From Flavobacteriaceae bacterium (GTDB taxonomy: Bacteria; Bacteroidota; Bacteroidia; Flavobacteriales; Flavobacteriaceae), in assembly GCA_018646605.1 (NCBI GenBank), contig JABGUL010000042.1, positions 45,270 to 109,269 of the forward strand: 64,000 nucleotides of DNA, written 5' to 3'. Below the pieces are notes generated by a model that saw only the letters and a list, made by a program, of their open reading frames with translations, made no database searches and was not told the DNA's origin. Of this stretch, positions 38,663 through 47,512 are shown in pieces (the first letter of the stretch is position 1; each line of letters opens with the position of its first letter). The translations under genes and the position numbers were made by a program.

Positions 38663-39445
38663 TTATTTTTCAATTACAAGGGGATGCTTTTTCATTAAAT
38701 AAATCCCATATAATAGACAGGGTAAGGCAAGGACTACAATATAAAAAGCATTATCTATAGACGTAGCCATACTTATTTTTTCTTTAATTGGGATTCCAGC
38801 CGAGTCAAGGTCTGCAACAAAATCAATTATTGCGTGTACAATAATTAAGGGATAGATTCTTTTTGTCACCACCAATAAAAAGCCAAACATCACTCCTATA
38901 AAGGTTGCAAATAAAACTTGTGAGACTTCCCCATAAATTCCTTTGTCAAAATTAATTAAATGGATAATCCCAAAAAATAGGGCAGCAGCAAATACAGATA
39001 AACGAATGTTCTTTTCCGTTTTTCCAAAATAGTGTATAACGTGTGATTGTAAAAACCCACGAATACTCAATTCTTCAGAAATCCCTACCGATAATGAATA
39101 CAGTAGCAGTATCAGAATATTAGGAAGCAGAACGTCTGTATTAACATCATCCATGGTCAAAACATTCAATCCTGCAACATAAATAAGTGGAAAAATAAGT
39201 AAATGCCATTTTTTTAGTTTTGTTCCTTTTAACCCTGCAATGTGGAGCAGCCCATTTTTTTTTATAAAAAAATAAGAAATTCCAATCAGAAGGATATTGG
39301 CACTAATACCAACTAGCGTATGGATTCGATACGATTCAATTCCGTTTTTTATGAGTTGGAGTGAAAAATATTCTCTCACGACCAAAAGTAAAAGTAACCC
39401 TACAATAAAGAGGGTGAGCTGATTCCAAAAGTGTTTTGTGTTCAT
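38663..39445 (-). CDS. CPBP-family intramembrane metalloprotease-like protein
   Basis: 260 aa with about seven hydrophobic segments. The CPBP (Abi/CAAX) signature is present: SEELSIRGFLQS, with the EExxxR motif at Glu124, Glu125 and Arg129; then FFGIIHLINF, and a final HAIIDFVAD motif supplying the last ligands. These inner-membrane proteases are related to Rce1 and to bacteriocin-immunity proteins. The substrate is unknown. The gene stands alone, 73 bp upstream of the PhzF start. Confidence 0.88.
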   Translation of the reverse strand: MNTKHFWNQLTLFIVGLLLLLVVREYFSLQLIKNGIESYRIHTLVGISANILLIGISYFFIKKNGLLHIAGLKGTKLKKWHLLIFPLIYVAGLNVLTMDDVNTDVLLPNILILLLYSLSVGISEELSIRGFLQSHVIHYFGKTEKNIRLSVFAAALFFGIIHLINFDKGIYGEVSQVLFATFIGVMFGFLLVVTKRIYPLIIVHAIIDFVADLDSAGIPIKEKISMATSIDNAFYIVVLALPCLLYGIYLMKKHPLVIEK

Positions 39446-39551
39446 AATTGATTTGGTTTAATGTTCAATACCTCAAAATAGGGAAAAGTAGTATCCCTTT
39501 TTCAGGATTCAATACCTCTTTTAAATAATTGAGTGAAGTTTATAGATTTTC

Positions 39552-40205
39552 TTAATCTTTGACAATTGACTTTACACGGGGGATGGAAAAGTATTTTAAA
39601 ATATCGTCATCTTTAAATCTTTCAAGTTTTAAAACTTCATCATCGTTTATTTTCTTTTCTAGGTAATTTATGTAAGCTTCATAAACCTCGTTTTTATTTA
39701 AGTATTCTTTTCCTAGATGCCCTTCTAGTCTATAAAATTCTGTTTTAAAATCATTTTGTGTTGCTGCTGCTTTCAAATTCAAATATTCACTTTCCAATTT
39801 ATTCATTTGGTCTATGATAGGATACTGACCGCTATCAGTGTTTTTTAGTTTCAAGCTAATGTTAGAGATTCTCAAACGTGCATTTTTGGATCTTTTTTCA
39901 ATTTCCACTCTTGCGGCCTCTTCAGTAATCGCTTTTCTTTCTGCTTCAAGCTTATTCTGTTCTGCTTGCCATTTATTTCCATCCTCAAGGATTTCGCTAA
40001 AGCTCATGTCTTCAAGGTTTTTGTTTTCATTAAGCTTTATTCGCGTTATTGCGTTTGTAAGATTACTTAGTTGGATTGAGTCAATTTCGCCTTTTAGGGT
40101 TTCAATAACCTCCTCGGAAGTTTCTCCATTGAATTTCATATCCAAAGGGGAAGAACATGCAAATAGGAGTACAGTGACTCCCAGTAGTAAAAGTTGTTTT
40201 TTCAT
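39552..40205 (-). CDS. Lipoprotein with coiled-coil segment, DUF6694-like
   Basis: 217 aa. The leader QLLLLGVTVLLFACSS has a lipobox (Cys17). Residues ~25-65 (FNGETSEEVIETLKGEI) resemble the small DUF6694 lipoprotein family. Residues ~75-115 are a charged heptad-rich coiled coil (EQNKLEAERKAITEEAARVE). A second helical part follows and ends in IPRVKSIVKD. The function is unknown. The start codon abuts a 2 x 16-bp tandem repeat at 40205-40236. Confidence 0.65.
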   Translation of the reverse strand: MKKQLLLLGVTVLLFACSSPLDMKFNGETSEEVIETLKGEIDSIQLSNLTNAITRIKLNENKNLEDMSFSEILEDGNKWQAEQNKLEAERKAITEEAARVEIEKRSKNARLRISNISLKLKNTDSGQYPIIDQMNKLESEYLNLKAAATQNDFKTEFYRLEGHLGKEYLNKNEVYEAYINYLEKKINDDEVLKLERFKDDDILKYFSIPRVKSIVKD

Positions 40206-40236
40206 TTTTGTAAGATTTGGTTTTTGTAAGATTTGG
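40205..40236. repeat. Tandem direct repeat, 2 x 16 bp
   Basis: TTTTTGTAAGATTTGG occurs twice in a row, directly upstream of the DUF6694-like lipoprotein start codon (its first base is the last base of the ATG complement). It is probably a small slippage duplication in the 5' leader. Confidence 0.85.
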
Positions 40237-40281
40237 TTTTGTCTAAGCTATAAACCGGATTTTCAACTATTCTCCGTTTTT

Positions 40282-40524
40282 TTAATGGTTATTGATGTGT
40301 CTTTTGTAATAGTGTGCATTCGCAAAATCAATATTTTTTATATTTTCACTTAAAGGGTTTTGTTTTAGAACATGTTCGAAAGCAAACCAGGCGAAGTAGA
40401 TTGTACTATACATAACTTCTATATTGGATTGATCGGAATTGATTAAAGGAGTGTGATAATCACAAGCATTTAGTGCAATTGATTTATTTTGATAAAAATC
40501 AGAAATGAAAGGTAGGTGTTTCAT
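40282..40524 (-). CDS. Possible small protein, 80 aa
   Basis: The only reasonable frame in the 416-bp gap between the DUF6694-like gene and lpdA. It encodes MKHLPFISDFYQNKSIALN and a Trp/Phe/Tyr-containing middle (YFAWFAFEHVLKQ), with no signal peptide. The composition is protein-like rather than AT-shadow-like, but there is no recognisable family, no promoter element and no coupling to neighbours. It may be a degraded remnant or a real small gene. Confidence 0.4.
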   Translation of the reverse strand: MKHLPFISDFYQNKSIALNACDYHTPLINSDQSNIEVMYSTIYFAWFAFEHVLKQNPLSENIKNIDFANAHYYKRHINNH

Positions 40525-40561
40525 TAGGAGTTAATGATTTGAGTTTTGGAGAAATAAATTT

Positions 40562-40590
40562 ACAAAAAAAAAGCAGCCCTTGGGCTGCTT
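40562..40590 (-). terminator. Intrinsic terminator of lpdA
   Basis: AAGCAGCCC (40571-40579) and GGGCTGCTT (40582-40590) form a 9-bp stem. In the minus-strand transcript it is followed by a long U tract (complement of the A run at 40564-40572). Confidence 0.88.
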
Positions 40591-40621
40591 GTAAAACTTA
40601 TATTTAGGTTTGTTATAAAAC

Positions 40622-42010
40622 CTACAAGTGAATAACTTCATCGTATGCATCGGCAACGGCTTCCATCATCGCCTCACTCATGGTGGGGTGTGGATGTACT
40701 GCTTTTAGTACTTCATGGCCCGTAGTTTCGAGCTTACGTCCAAGTACTGCTTCGGCAATCATATCAGTGACTCCAGCACCGATCATGTGGCACCCTAACC
40801 ATTCGCCATACTTGGCATCAAAAATTACTTTTACAAAACCGTCAGAGGTTCCGCTGGCTTGGGCTTTTCCAGAGGCAGAGAATGGGAATTTTCCTACTTT
40901 GATATCATAGCCTTTTTCTTTTGCTTGGGCTTCGGTCATACCCACCGAGGCTATTTCTGGAAGGCAATAGGTGCATCCAGGGATGTTTCCATAGTCTAAA
41001 GGTTCAACATGCTGACCTGCAATTTTTTCAACACATAGAATTCCTTCCGCAGATGCAACATGAGCAAGGGCTTGTCCAGAAGTCACATCTCCAATGGCAT
41101 AATATCCAGGGAGGTTTGTTTGATAGAAATCATTGACCAAAATCTTATCTCGGTCTACAACTATCCCAACGTCTTCCAAGCCTAGATTTTCAATGTTGGT
41201 TTTAATTCCAACAGCTGAAAGTACAATGTCTGCTTTTAATTTTTCTTCCCCTTTAGCGGTTTTTATGGTTGCGGTAACGCCTTTTCCTTTGGTATCCACA
41301 AGGGTCACTTCTGCCCCAGTAAGAATGTTGATTCCGCTTTTCTTGAAAGAACGCTCTAGCTGTTTAGAGATTTCTTCATCCTCTACGGGTACAATTCGGT
41401 CTTGGTATTCCACTACGGTAACTTCCGTTCCCATTGCGTTATAGAAATAAGCAAATTCTATTCCTATTGCACCCGAACCAACTACGATCAGTTTTTTTGG
41501 TTGCTGAGGTAACGTCATCGCTTCACGATAACCAATTACTTTTTTCCCATCTTGGGGAAGGGAAGGTAATTCGCGTGAGCGTGCTCCTGTGGCAATGATG
41601 ATGTGGGAAGCACTGTATTCTTCTGTTTTATTGTTTTGGGTTACACTTACTTTTTTACCAGCAAGAATTTTCCCATGACCGTTTAAGATGTCAATTTTAT
41701 TTTTCTTCATTAGAAACTGTACCCCTTTGCTCATGCCGGCGGCTACATTTCTACTGCGATTGACAACGGCATCAAAATCTTTGTCGTACTCTTTAACAAT
41801 TAATCCATACTCACCGGCATGTTTTAAATAATCAAATACTTGTGCAGACTTAATCAAGGCTTTGGTGGGAATACATCCCCAGTTCAAACACACTCCGCCT
41901 AAACTTTCCTTTTCTACAATAGCGGTTTTAAAACCAAGTTGTGAGGCTCTAATTGCCGTAACATAGCCCCCTGGACCGCTTCCTACTACTATAATGTCAT
42001 ATGAACTCAT
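40622..42010 (-). CDS. lpdA: Dihydrolipoyl dehydrogenase (E3)
   Basis: 462 aa. FAD-binding GSGPGGYVTAIRA is near the start, the redox disulfide lies in GGVCLNWGCIPTKA, the NAD fold in VVGSGAIGIEFAY, and the C-terminal dimerisation motif HAHPT is present as HPHPTMSEA. It reoxidises lipoamide in the pyruvate and 2-oxoglutarate dehydrogenase complexes and the glycine cleavage system. No E1/E2 gene is adjacent, so this is a stand-alone E3, as often in Flavobacteriia. A TAAATTTG element lies 23 bp upstream of the ATG and a strong terminator follows. Confidence 0.96.
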   Translation of the reverse strand: MSSYDIIVVGSGPGGYVTAIRASQLGFKTAIVEKESLGGVCLNWGCIPTKALIKSAQVFDYLKHAGEYGLIVKEYDKDFDAVVNRSRNVAAGMSKGVQFLMKKNKIDILNGHGKILAGKKVSVTQNNKTEEYSASHIIIATGARSRELPSLPQDGKKVIGYREAMTLPQQPKKLIVVGSGAIGIEFAYFYNAMGTEVTVVEYQDRIVPVEDEEISKQLERSFKKSGINILTGAEVTLVDTKGKGVTATIKTAKGEEKLKADIVLSAVGIKTNIENLGLEDVGIVVDRDKILVNDFYQTNLPGYYAIGDVTSGQALAHVASAEGILCVEKIAGQHVEPLDYGNIPGCTYCLPEIASVGMTEAQAKEKGYDIKVGKFPFSASGKAQASGTSDGFVKVIFDAKYGEWLGCHMIGAGVTDMIAEAVLGRKLETTGHEVLKAVHPHPTMSEAMMEAVADAYDEVIHL

Positions 42011-42032
42011 GAAGTGTGATTTAAATTCGCTG

Positions 42033-42040
42033 CAAATTTA
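42033..42040 (-). promoter_or_regulatory. -7 promoter element for lpdA
   Basis: TAAATTTG on the minus strand, ending 22 bp before the ATG. Confidence 0.5.
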
Positions 42041-42064
42041 CAAAACTAGAGAGAATATTTTGTC

Positions 42065-42472
42065 TTAATTTTCCTCCTTAGCAAAATCAATACTGGCGGC
42101 ATTTACGCAATAGCGCTCCCCCGTTGGGGTGGGGCCATCATTAAAAACATGTCCTTGGTGTCCCCCACATTGAGAACACACAACTTCAGTTCGCAGCATC
42201 CCATGGCTGCTGTCTTTTATATATTCTAACCCACCCGGTATCGCTGCGTCATAGGAAGGCCACCCACAACTGCTGTCAAATTTGGATGCTGAATCATAAA
42301 GGGCGTTACCGCATCCCTTGCAGTGGTATGTTCCCTTTTCAAAATGGTCGTTAAAAACGCCTGTAAAGGGTCGTTCAGTTCCTTTTTGTCTTAAAATATA
42401 GAATTCTTCAGGAGACAATTGTTCCTGCCATTCTGCTTCCGTTTTACTTACGTTGTATGTTTTATTATTCAT
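42065..42472 (-). CDS. msrB: Peptide-methionine (R)-S-oxide reductase, cytoplasmic copy
   Basis: 135 aa with no signal peptide. Zinc ligands are Cys51/Cys54 (CKGC) and Cys99/Cys102 (CSQC), and the catalytic cysteine is Cys122 in RYCVNAA. A Cys at 69 in FDSSCGWPS is in the position of the E. coli MsrB resolving cysteine. It reduces methionine-R-sulfoxide in proteins, recycled by thioredoxin. The start overlaps the end of the upstream lipoprotein msrB by 8 bp, so the two are translationally coupled paralogues. Confidence 0.95.
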   Translation of the reverse strand: MNNKTYNVSKTEAEWQEQLSPEEFYILRQKGTERPFTGVFNDHFEKGTYHCKGCGNALYDSASKFDSSCGWPSYDAAIPGGLEYIKDSSHGMLRTEVVCSQCGGHQGHVFNDGPTPTGERYCVNAASIDFAKEEN

Positions 42473-42959
42473 TTGTAGGAATAAATGCTAGAGCGGCAGA
42501 GTTTATACAGTGGCGTTGTCCTGTTGTTTTTCGTGGGCCGTCGTTAAACATATGTCCTAGATGTCCCCCACATTTATTGCACTTTAATTCAGAACGTGGG
42601 TATCCAATTTTATAATCCACATCATACTCTAAATTTTCTTCAAAACCACGGTCAAAAGAGGGCCATCCAGATCCAGAATCAAATTTATATTGAGATTCAT
42701 ACAACGGTGCTTGACATCCACCACATACATAAATACCCTTTTTTTTGTTGTCGTTTAGCGGTCCTGAAAAAGGGCGCTCAGTTGCAGCATGGCGTAATAC
42801 ATCATACGCAAGAGGGGAAAGAATTTCCTTCCATTCAGCATCTGTTTTGACGACCGTATATTCTTTTTTGGGACTCTTTTTTTCTTGCGAAATTCCTTGG
42901 CAAGAAACCAATATGGCAAGAAGAAATAGTGGATAATATTTTTTCATTTTTTTTTTCAA
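42465..42959 (-). CDS. msrB: Peptide-methionine (R)-S-oxide reductase, lipoprotein copy
   Basis: 164 aa. The leader KKYYPLFLLAILVSC has a lipobox (Cys20), so it is anchored outside the cytoplasm. Zinc ligands Cys79/Cys82 (CGGC) and Cys127/Cys130 (CNKC) and catalytic Cys151 (RHCINSA) are kept. The resolving position is Ser in FDSGSGWPSF, so it lacks the internal resolving cysteine of its neighbour and may use another reductant. First gene of the tandem pair. It would repair oxidised envelope proteins. Confidence 0.93.
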   Translation of the reverse strand: MKKKMKKYYPLFLLAILVSCQGISQEKKSPKKEYTVVKTDAEWKEILSPLAYDVLRHAATERPFSGPLNDNKKKGIYVCGGCQAPLYESQYKFDSGSGWPSFDRGFEENLEYDVDYKIGYPRSELKCNKCGGHLGHMFNDGPRKTTGQRHCINSAALAFIPTNE

Positions 42960-43036
42960 AATTAATAATCTTTTTTTATTAGAAAATCAATCGGGTTTGT
43001 TTAAAGAATTTTAACATAGTTATAATTAAAATCATT

Positions 43037-43044
43037 TAATTTTG
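43037..43044 (+). promoter_or_regulatory. -7 promoter element for the M48 protease gene
   Basis: TAATTTTG matches TAnnTTTG and ends 19 bp before the ATG at 43064. Confidence 0.45.
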
Positions 43045-43063
43045 ATGTTTAAACCCCAACCTA

Positions 43064-43867
43064 ATGAAAGCTACTTATATTCTTGTATTACTGATTGTTT
43101 TTTCGGCTTGTAAAGTCAACCATTTAACAGGTAAAAAAACATTTAATGCCTTTTCCAATAAGCAGTTGTTTCCGATGGCTTTACAACAATACAATTCATT
43201 TTTAAAAGAAAATGAACCTGTAGTAGGAACTATCGAACAAAGACAAATTGTGGATATTGGAAAAAATATTGCAAATGCAGCACAAAAATATTTTGCCTTC
43301 AAAGGGCAACCTAATTTTTTAAAGGACTATAATTGGGAATACAATTTGGTGAAAAATGCACAACGAAACGCTTGGTGCATGCCAGGAGGAAAAATTGTTT
43401 TTTATTCGGGTATACTCCCTATTGCAAAAAATATAGATGGCATTGCAGCCATTATGGGACATGAGGTGGCACATGCCTTAGCCGATCATGGTGGTCAACG
43501 AATGTCTATCGGTATGGCACAAAAGGGACTTGGTTTTATAGCAGATAAAGCTACCGCAAAACAACCCGAGGCAAAACGTAATGCTATTTTGACTGCTTAC
43601 GGAATTGGATCTTCGATAGGTGCCGTTTTACCATTTAGCAGAAAACACGAATCTGAAGCTGACAAAATTGGGATAGAACTCATGGCAATTGCTGGCTATA
43701 ATGTAGATGAAGCTCCAATATTATGGGAGCGAATGAAAGCCGCTTCTGGTGGTAAATCACAACCAGAGATTTTAAGTACACATCCTTCAAATCAAAGACG
43801 AATTGATAACCTAAAGCGATGGGGATTAGGTGCAAAGGTTTTGGCTAAAGAAATCAATGGACATTAA
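43064..43867 (+). CDS. M48-family metalloprotease lipoprotein (Oma1/LoiP-like)
   Basis: 267 aa. The leader ATYILVLLIVFSAC has a lipobox (Cys16). The zinc-binding HEVAH is at 133-137, and the third ligand is the Glu in HESEADKIGIEL. PFSRKHESEAD and THPSNQRRIDNLK are typical of the Oma1/LoiP/BepA-like group, which degrades misfolded outer-membrane or envelope proteins. It is anchored outside the cytoplasm. The next gene, a transporter, starts 51 bp downstream. Confidence 0.93.
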   Translation: MKATYILVLLIVFSACKVNHLTGKKTFNAFSNKQLFPMALQQYNSFLKENEPVVGTIEQRQIVDIGKNIANAAQKYFAFKGQPNFLKDYNWEYNLVKNAQRNAWCMPGGKIVFYSGILPIAKNIDGIAAIMGHEVAHALADHGGQRMSIGMAQKGLGFIADKATAKQPEAKRNAILTAYGIGSSIGAVLPFSRKHESEADKIGIELMAIAGYNVDEAPILWERMKAASGGKSQPEILSTHPSNQRRIDNLKRWGLGAKVLAKEINGH

Positions 43868-43918
43868 TATTTAGATTCCTTTTGTTTTTTCGTTACATTG
43901 AACCCTTAAAAGGATTTA

Positions 43919-45247
43919 ATGTTTAGTTTAAAAATTCCCTTAGAAAAAGGAAGTAAAAAAATAATCAATGCATGGGCTTTTTATGATTGGGCAAACTCAG
44001 TTTATCCCCTAGTCATTTCCTCTGCTATTTTTCCAATTTATTATGGTGCTTTATTTTCCGAAAGCAATACGATTACTTTTTTTCAATACGAATTAAAGAA
44101 TACTGCCATGATCAGTTTTGTAACTGCAGCAGCTTTTTTTATTGTTGCTTTTATGTCCCCTTTACTCTCTGGGATTGCAGATTATATAGGAAACAAAAAA
44201 CGCTTTATGAAGCTTTTTGTGTACCTAGGAGCCACAAGTTGTGTAGGCTTGTATTTTTTTGAATTGGAGACTATATACTTAGGACTTTTTATTCATTTTA
44301 TTGGTTTAATAGGCTATTGGTCGAGCTTAGTGTTTTATAATTCCTATCTACCTGACATCGCATTTCCATCACAACAAGATCGTGTGAGTGCCCGGGGCTT
44401 TTCTGTAGGCTATGTGGGGAGTGTTATTTTATTGTTATCGAATTTAGCTATGGTAATGAATCCTGATTGGTTTGGAATTACTGGAACCGAGGAGGAAGCT
44501 ACCATGAAAGCAATGCGCTATTCTTTTGTTTCTGCCGGAATTTGGTGGATCCTTTTTAGTCAATACTCTTTTTATTATTTACCTAAAGGAAACCGTGAAG
44601 TAAAAGTGACAAAAGATATTTTTTGGAATGGATATAAAGAGTTGAAAAGTGTATGGAAGTTGTTGGAGCATAATACCGCTTTAAAAAGATTCCTACCTGC
44701 TTTTTATATGTACAGTATGGCACTTCAGACGGTATTGTTAGTGGCAGCATACTTTGGGGAAGAAGAGATTCAATGGGGGAGTCCAGCTGAAAAAACAACA
44801 GGACTTATTGTGAGTATACTCTTGATTCAAATTGTTGGAATTCTAGGGGCCTTTTTAACTGCTAGGGCCTCAGAACGTTTTGGGAATATTCGAGTATTGA
44901 TTGCGGTTAACTTTATCTGGGCAGGTTTGTGCTATTATGCTTATTCTATAGAAACTCCCATGCAGTTTTACACTGTTGCAGGACTGGTAGGTATGGTGAT
45001 GGGAGGATTACAGGCGCTTTCGCGTTCTACCTATTCTAAACTTATTCCCAAAACAGAAGATACCGCCTCGTTTTTTAGTTTTTATGATGTTACCGAAAAA
45101 ATAGGGATCATTGTAGGAATGTCCCTATTTGGTGTTATTGATCAGATTACGGGAAGTATGCGAAATGCAATATTGTTTTTTATGGTCTTTTTTGTAATCG
45201 GTGCTGCAATGTTATTGCGTGTTCCACGGAAAAAATTAATTCGTTAG
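43919..45247 (+). CDS. MFS transporter, UMF1/Atg22-like
   Basis: 442 aa with ~12 hydrophobic segments. The start INAWAFYDWANSVYPLVISSAIFP is the signature of the UMF1/Atg22-like major facilitator group. GGLQALSRSTYSKLIP is the conserved second-half motif. These proteins are inner-membrane transporters of unsettled substrate; yeast Atg22 exports amino acids from the vacuole. Its last 4 bp overlap the end of the convergent GIN-domain gene. Confidence 0.9.
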   Translation: MFSLKIPLEKGSKKIINAWAFYDWANSVYPLVISSAIFPIYYGALFSESNTITFFQYELKNTAMISFVTAAAFFIVAFMSPLLSGIADYIGNKKRFMKLFVYLGATSCVGLYFFELETIYLGLFIHFIGLIGYWSSLVFYNSYLPDIAFPSQQDRVSARGFSVGYVGSVILLLSNLAMVMNPDWFGITGTEEEATMKAMRYSFVSAGIWWILFSQYSFYYLPKGNREVKVTKDIFWNGYKELKSVWKLLEHNTALKRFLPAFYMYSMALQTVLLVAAYFGEEEIQWGSPAEKTTGLIVSILLIQIVGILGAFLTARASERFGNIRVLIAVNFIWAGLCYYAYSIETPMQFYTVAGLVGMVMGGLQALSRSTYSKLIPKTEDTASFFSFYDVTEKIGIIVGMSLFGVIDQITGSMRNAILFFMVFFVIGAAMLLRVPRKKLIR

Positions 45248-45939
45248 TCTCGTACAATAATATCTCCTGAGCCTGTCACTTTGGTGATTTGTTTACCAGG
45301 ATTTCCTCCACAAGCGATATCTCCAGAGCCAGTGATTATTGCATTTAAAGTTTCTGAAGCATACATTTCAATATCCCCGGAGCCTGTAATTTTTGCTTCT
45401 GCATTGGTTGCTTTAATAGAGGAAGCTTGAATTTCTCCAGAGCCTGTAACCACATAATTGGTTGCCGTAGCAGTACCTCTTAGATTAATGTTTCCTGATC
45501 CTGTTAGCGTTGCATTGAGATGAGTAACCTCTAGATTGAGTGAAAGGTCACCAGAACCTGATAAAGTGGCTTTAAAATGATCTCCGGTTAGTGGAAAAGA
45601 AGAGGAAATTTCTCCAGAGCCACTCAAGATTATTTTACTAACGTATTCAACTGGTATGGTGATATAAACGGTATCAGTATCCCAGGTATCAAACCATGAT
45701 TTTTCCTTTTGTTTGATCAGTAAAGTTCCATTTTTGTTTTTGGATTCTATCTTTTCCAGATCGTCTTCGTTTCCTTTAAGATGTATAGTTCCTTCAGAAC
45801 CAGAGACCAGGGTGACTTCATAACTTCCTGCTATGTGGATACCGTCATAGGTTCCAACATTTCTTGTTTCAGTATGTTGTGCAATGAGATTGATTGAATT
45901 AAGGCTTACTAGAGCCATTAGGGATATTAATTTTTTCAT
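45244..45939 (-). CDS. Secreted head-GIN-domain (DUF2807) protein
   Basis: 231 aa with a signal peptide (LISLMALVSLNSINLIAQ). The mature part is a right-handed beta-helix-like GIN domain, with repeated GSGDI/GSGEI turns about every 17-20 residues (LSGSGEISS, LSGSGDLSL, TGSGNINLRG, TGSGDIEMY, TGSGDIACGG). Such proteins are periplasmic or surface-exposed and are often found with anti-sigma systems. It is the last gene of the sigma/anti-sigma cluster and starts 6 bp after the upstream adhesin-like gene. Confidence 0.9.
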   Translation of the reverse strand: MKKLISLMALVSLNSINLIAQHTETRNVGTYDGIHIAGSYEVTLVSGSEGTIHLKGNEDDLEKIESKNKNGTLLIKQKEKSWFDTWDTDTVYITIPVEYVSKIILSGSGEISSSFPLTGDHFKATLSGSGDLSLNLEVTHLNATLTGSGNINLRGTATATNYVVTGSGEIQASSIKATNAEAKITGSGDIEMYASETLNAIITGSGDIACGGNPGKQITKVTGSGDIIVRD

Positions 45940-45945
45940 AGTTAG

Positions 45946-47013
45946 TTAATTTGAAAGGTTTAGTTTGACACCCCCAAACTCGGAAGTGATTTTTAATTTT
46001 GATAAGGCACTACTCTGATTGTATATTCCTTTATAGTATTTTTCTGTTGAATTTGTTTTTTCTACAGAATGCTCTAGTGGGAAAGTAGATTTTAAGTCAG
46101 TATACTCTAAATCGATTTCATAAGTAAAGGACCAATCTTTATCAATACCTAACTGAATACTGGTATATTCTGTATCAATATCAATATTCTTTGCCGAATG
46201 ATTAATTTGTTTTATTTGTATTAATCCGAACTCATTATCTAAGGTAAGTTGTTCTGAGATAATTCCACATTTTAGTGTTAAATAGTTTCCTTTACCTTTT
46301 AAAATTGCAACATTTTCAAGATTCATTTTTCCGAAATCATTATTAAAATTTAAAACGGTTACTGAGTTAAAATAGGAATTGGTATAATCAGCATTTAATT
46401 CAATTTGACCTGCTTTTTCAATCTCGAAGTCTGAATAGTCCGCATTTATAATTCCCCCTTTTATAAAATCAATTGTTGAATTAGAAGTATAATCGAAGTC
46501 CAATTCGTTGTTGGAGGCATGTAGTTCTCCTAGAATCATTTTTCCAAAATCACAACTAATTTTAGCTTGACCCTCCAAGCTGTTCAATCGGATTGTGCCA
46601 TAATCATTGGTGAGATCCACGCTACTGGTTCTGGGGAGTTTGATGGTGTAGTCGATTTTGTAGTTTAAAGAACTGGATGAAAACCATTTAAAACTCCAAC
46701 TTTCATTAATTTTTGTCTCTGCCATTACCTTTTCAGGGCTCAAAGAAAAGAGTACATCAATGGAGTTGAGTTTTTCTTCAATTTTTTTTGAGTTTTTCCC
46801 AAACACACTTATCAAAACATCGATAACCACCCTGTCTTCATCCCAGCTGGTTATGTTTAAATCTCCAAAAGAATTGTTGATTTCTATGAGTGCATTTGGA
46901 TTTACCTGAATTTCTTCATGGAATTTTTTTGTGTGTTCTTGTGCTTGAGAAATGGTTACAGCTCCCAAAAGAAACAGAAAAATGAGGTAACGGTTAAAGG
47001 ATATCATTTTCAT
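45946..47013 (-). CDS. Secreted beta-rich protein, adhesin-like (DUF4097-type repeats)
   Basis: 355 aa with a signal peptide (LIFLFLLGAVTISQAQ). The mature chain has repeating strand-turn units (IEINNSFGDLNITSW, VDLTNDYGTIRLNS, LDFDYTSNSTIDF, LNFNNDFGKMNLEN) of the DUF4097/adhesin beta-helix type, related to the GIN protein downstream. Its start overlaps the end of the anti-sigma-like gene by 20 bp. The function is unknown; the context suggests an envelope-stress effector or sensor. Confidence 0.8.
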   Translation of the reverse strand: MKMISFNRYLIFLFLLGAVTISQAQEHTKKFHEEIQVNPNALIEINNSFGDLNITSWDEDRVVIDVLISVFGKNSKKIEEKLNSIDVLFSLSPEKVMAETKINESWSFKWFSSSSLNYKIDYTIKLPRTSSVDLTNDYGTIRLNSLEGQAKISCDFGKMILGELHASNNELDFDYTSNSTIDFIKGGIINADYSDFEIEKAGQIELNADYTNSYFNSVTVLNFNNDFGKMNLENVAILKGKGNYLTLKCGIISEQLTLDNEFGLIQIKQINHSAKNIDIDTEYTSIQLGIDKDWSFTYEIDLEYTDLKSTFPLEHSVEKTNSTEKYYKGIYNQSSALSKLKITSEFGGVKLNLSN

Positions 47014-47512
47014 TTTGTAATTTTTGAATGTTCGTTATTTGTTTTTGTAATTCGTTTAAAAGATCCATTTGTATATTAAGATTGCCAAGTAAGGCTTGAA
47101 CAAATTTTGACTGATTGGGATTCGATTCCCATTGACTATAGAGTTCTTCGTAGTCATTTTGAATTCGTTTCATCTGTGTTTTGTAGTCTTCAATAAAACG
47201 TTTTCCCTGCGGAAGATCAACTGATTCTATTTGCGTTAATTGATAATTGATAAGAAAGGTAAGATGGCCTTCTGCTTTTTGAAACTTAAGTACTTCTTGT
47301 GATGGTTTTTCCAATGTAGACCAAAAGGTTTGACTCAAGCCAATACATAAAAGTGCTATAGCAGCCCATTTAAAAACTAAACGACGCTTTTTAAACATAT
47401 CCTGAGTTTTTAGGCGTTTTAAAAAACGTTGTTCATGATCTTTTGGAAGGATTGGGAGTTTTTGCTCCTCATCCCATACTTTAAAAGCCTCTTTTATGGT
47501 TTTGCGTTTCAT
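46994..47512 (-). CDS. Membrane protein, putative anti-sigma factor
   Basis: 172 aa from the ATG at 47512. An in-frame ATG at 47563 exists, but the ATGA overlap with the sigma-factor stop favours 47512. There is one TM segment (WAAIALLCIGLSQTFW, ~residues 52-67), with a cytoplasmic N-part rich in Lys/Arg (MKRKTIKEAFKVWDEE) and a periplasmic coiled-coil-like C-part. There is no zinc-binding ZAS motif, so the anti-sigma role rests on membrane topology and position directly after an ECF sigma gene. Confidence 0.6.
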   Translation of the reverse strand: MKRKTIKEAFKVWDEEQKLPILPKDHEQRFLKRLKTQDMFKKRRLVFKWAAIALLCIGLSQTFWSTLEKPSQEVLKFQKAEGHLTFLINYQLTQIESVDLPQGKRFIEDYKTQMKRIQNDYEELYSQWESNPNQSKFVQALLGNLNIQMDLLNELQKQITNIQKLQNENDIL

